DNA from: Nonlabens sp. MB-3u-79
Lineage (GTDB): Bacteria; Bacteroidota; Bacteroidia; Flavobacteriales; Flavobacteriaceae
Assembly: GCF_002831625.1 (NCBI RefSeq)
Contig: NZ_CP025116.1
Location: 248,001-312,000 of the forward strand
DNA: 64,000 bases
Direction: 5' to 3'
The number at the start of each line of letters is the position of its first letter. The stretch's first letter is position 1. Position numbers and translations under genes: made by a program. The notes below the pieces were generated by a model that ran no database searches, had not been told where the DNA came from, and worked only from the letters and a program-made list of their open reading frames with translations. This document shows positions 63,962 to 64,000 of this stretch, one piece after another.

Positions 63962-64000
63962 TACCAGTAACATCAACTTTAAGATGACTTCGAATAGAAG
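63962..64000. other. End of window, no gene seen
   Basis: 39 bases after the glycosyltransferase stop, too short to judge. Confidence 0.6.

Overview
This window looks like a chromosomal segment of a marine Flavobacteriaceae bacterium (Bacteroidota). The evidence is low-GC DNA, TAnnTTTG-type promoter boxes, a type IX secretion type B cargo protein, DUF3276 (a Bacteroidota PUR-like protein), a fused SecDF, a long NusB, and several flavobacterial DUF families (DUF6452, DUF6048, DUF5606, DUF6588). I cannot fix the genus. Nearly all of it is ordinary core genome. I see no prophage, transposase, CRISPR array, tRNA or rRNA.

Layout. 1-1.9 kb: two facing modules of small membrane proteins (DUF2752 + CCC-motif; CD225/dispanin + DUF2752). 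1.9-9.1 kb: ornithine aminotransferase, then the operon rlmD-TlpA-like lipoprotein-DUF6452-DUF6048, facing DUF5606-def-ruvX. 9.2-16.5 kb: dapD, then an LPS/surface-glycan patch (GT9, five GT2 enzymes and a WaaP-like sugar kinase) in mixed orientations. 16.6-22.6 kb: tsaC-type gene and cca, pepT, small envelope proteins. 22.7-25.8 kb: yajC, DUF1573, nusB, Leu/Glu dehydrogenase on the minus strand. 25.9-31.1 kb: ABC exporter, DUF3276, M14 metallopeptidase. 31.1-32.0 kb: a repeat island with 48 perfect copies of an 8-mer followed by a duplicated hairpin-rich element set in hexamer tracts. 32.0-34.9 kb: CsaA-like protein, peroxiredoxin-like protein, lgt, DUF192 lipoprotein. 35.0-35.9 kb: the scar of an RHS-type gene with a coupled lipoprotein, flanked by a 26-bp hairpin repeat. 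36-47 kb, minus strand: T9SS cargo, secDF, mdh, DUF6588, gyrB. 47-54 kb: queE, HerA-like ATPase, hydrolase, AI-2E-family permease, a second-type ClpP, a broken small membrane gene, VOC protein. 54-61 kb, minus strand: amidohydrolase, outer-membrane barrel and a giant TPR protein. 61-64 kb: ftsE and two glycosyltransferases.

The most striking signal is not a gene. The perfect palindrome GCTTTCGCGAAAGC occurs 11 times, plus two one-mismatch copies. By hand count the copies lie 2.6-6.6 kb apart (mean about 4.7 kb, SD about 1.2 kb), which is far more even than random placement. About half are intergenic. Those inside genes use only two reading frames, encoding AFAKA or LSRK. It behaves like a genome-wide address or uptake tag of unknown function. 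Other points of interest are the 48-copy GATTAGGT array directly after a stop codon, the RHS scar with an ATGA-coupled lipoprotein, an amber-interrupted small membrane gene also ATGA-coupled to its neighbour, and a glycosyltransferase that seems to need a non-canonical start codon.
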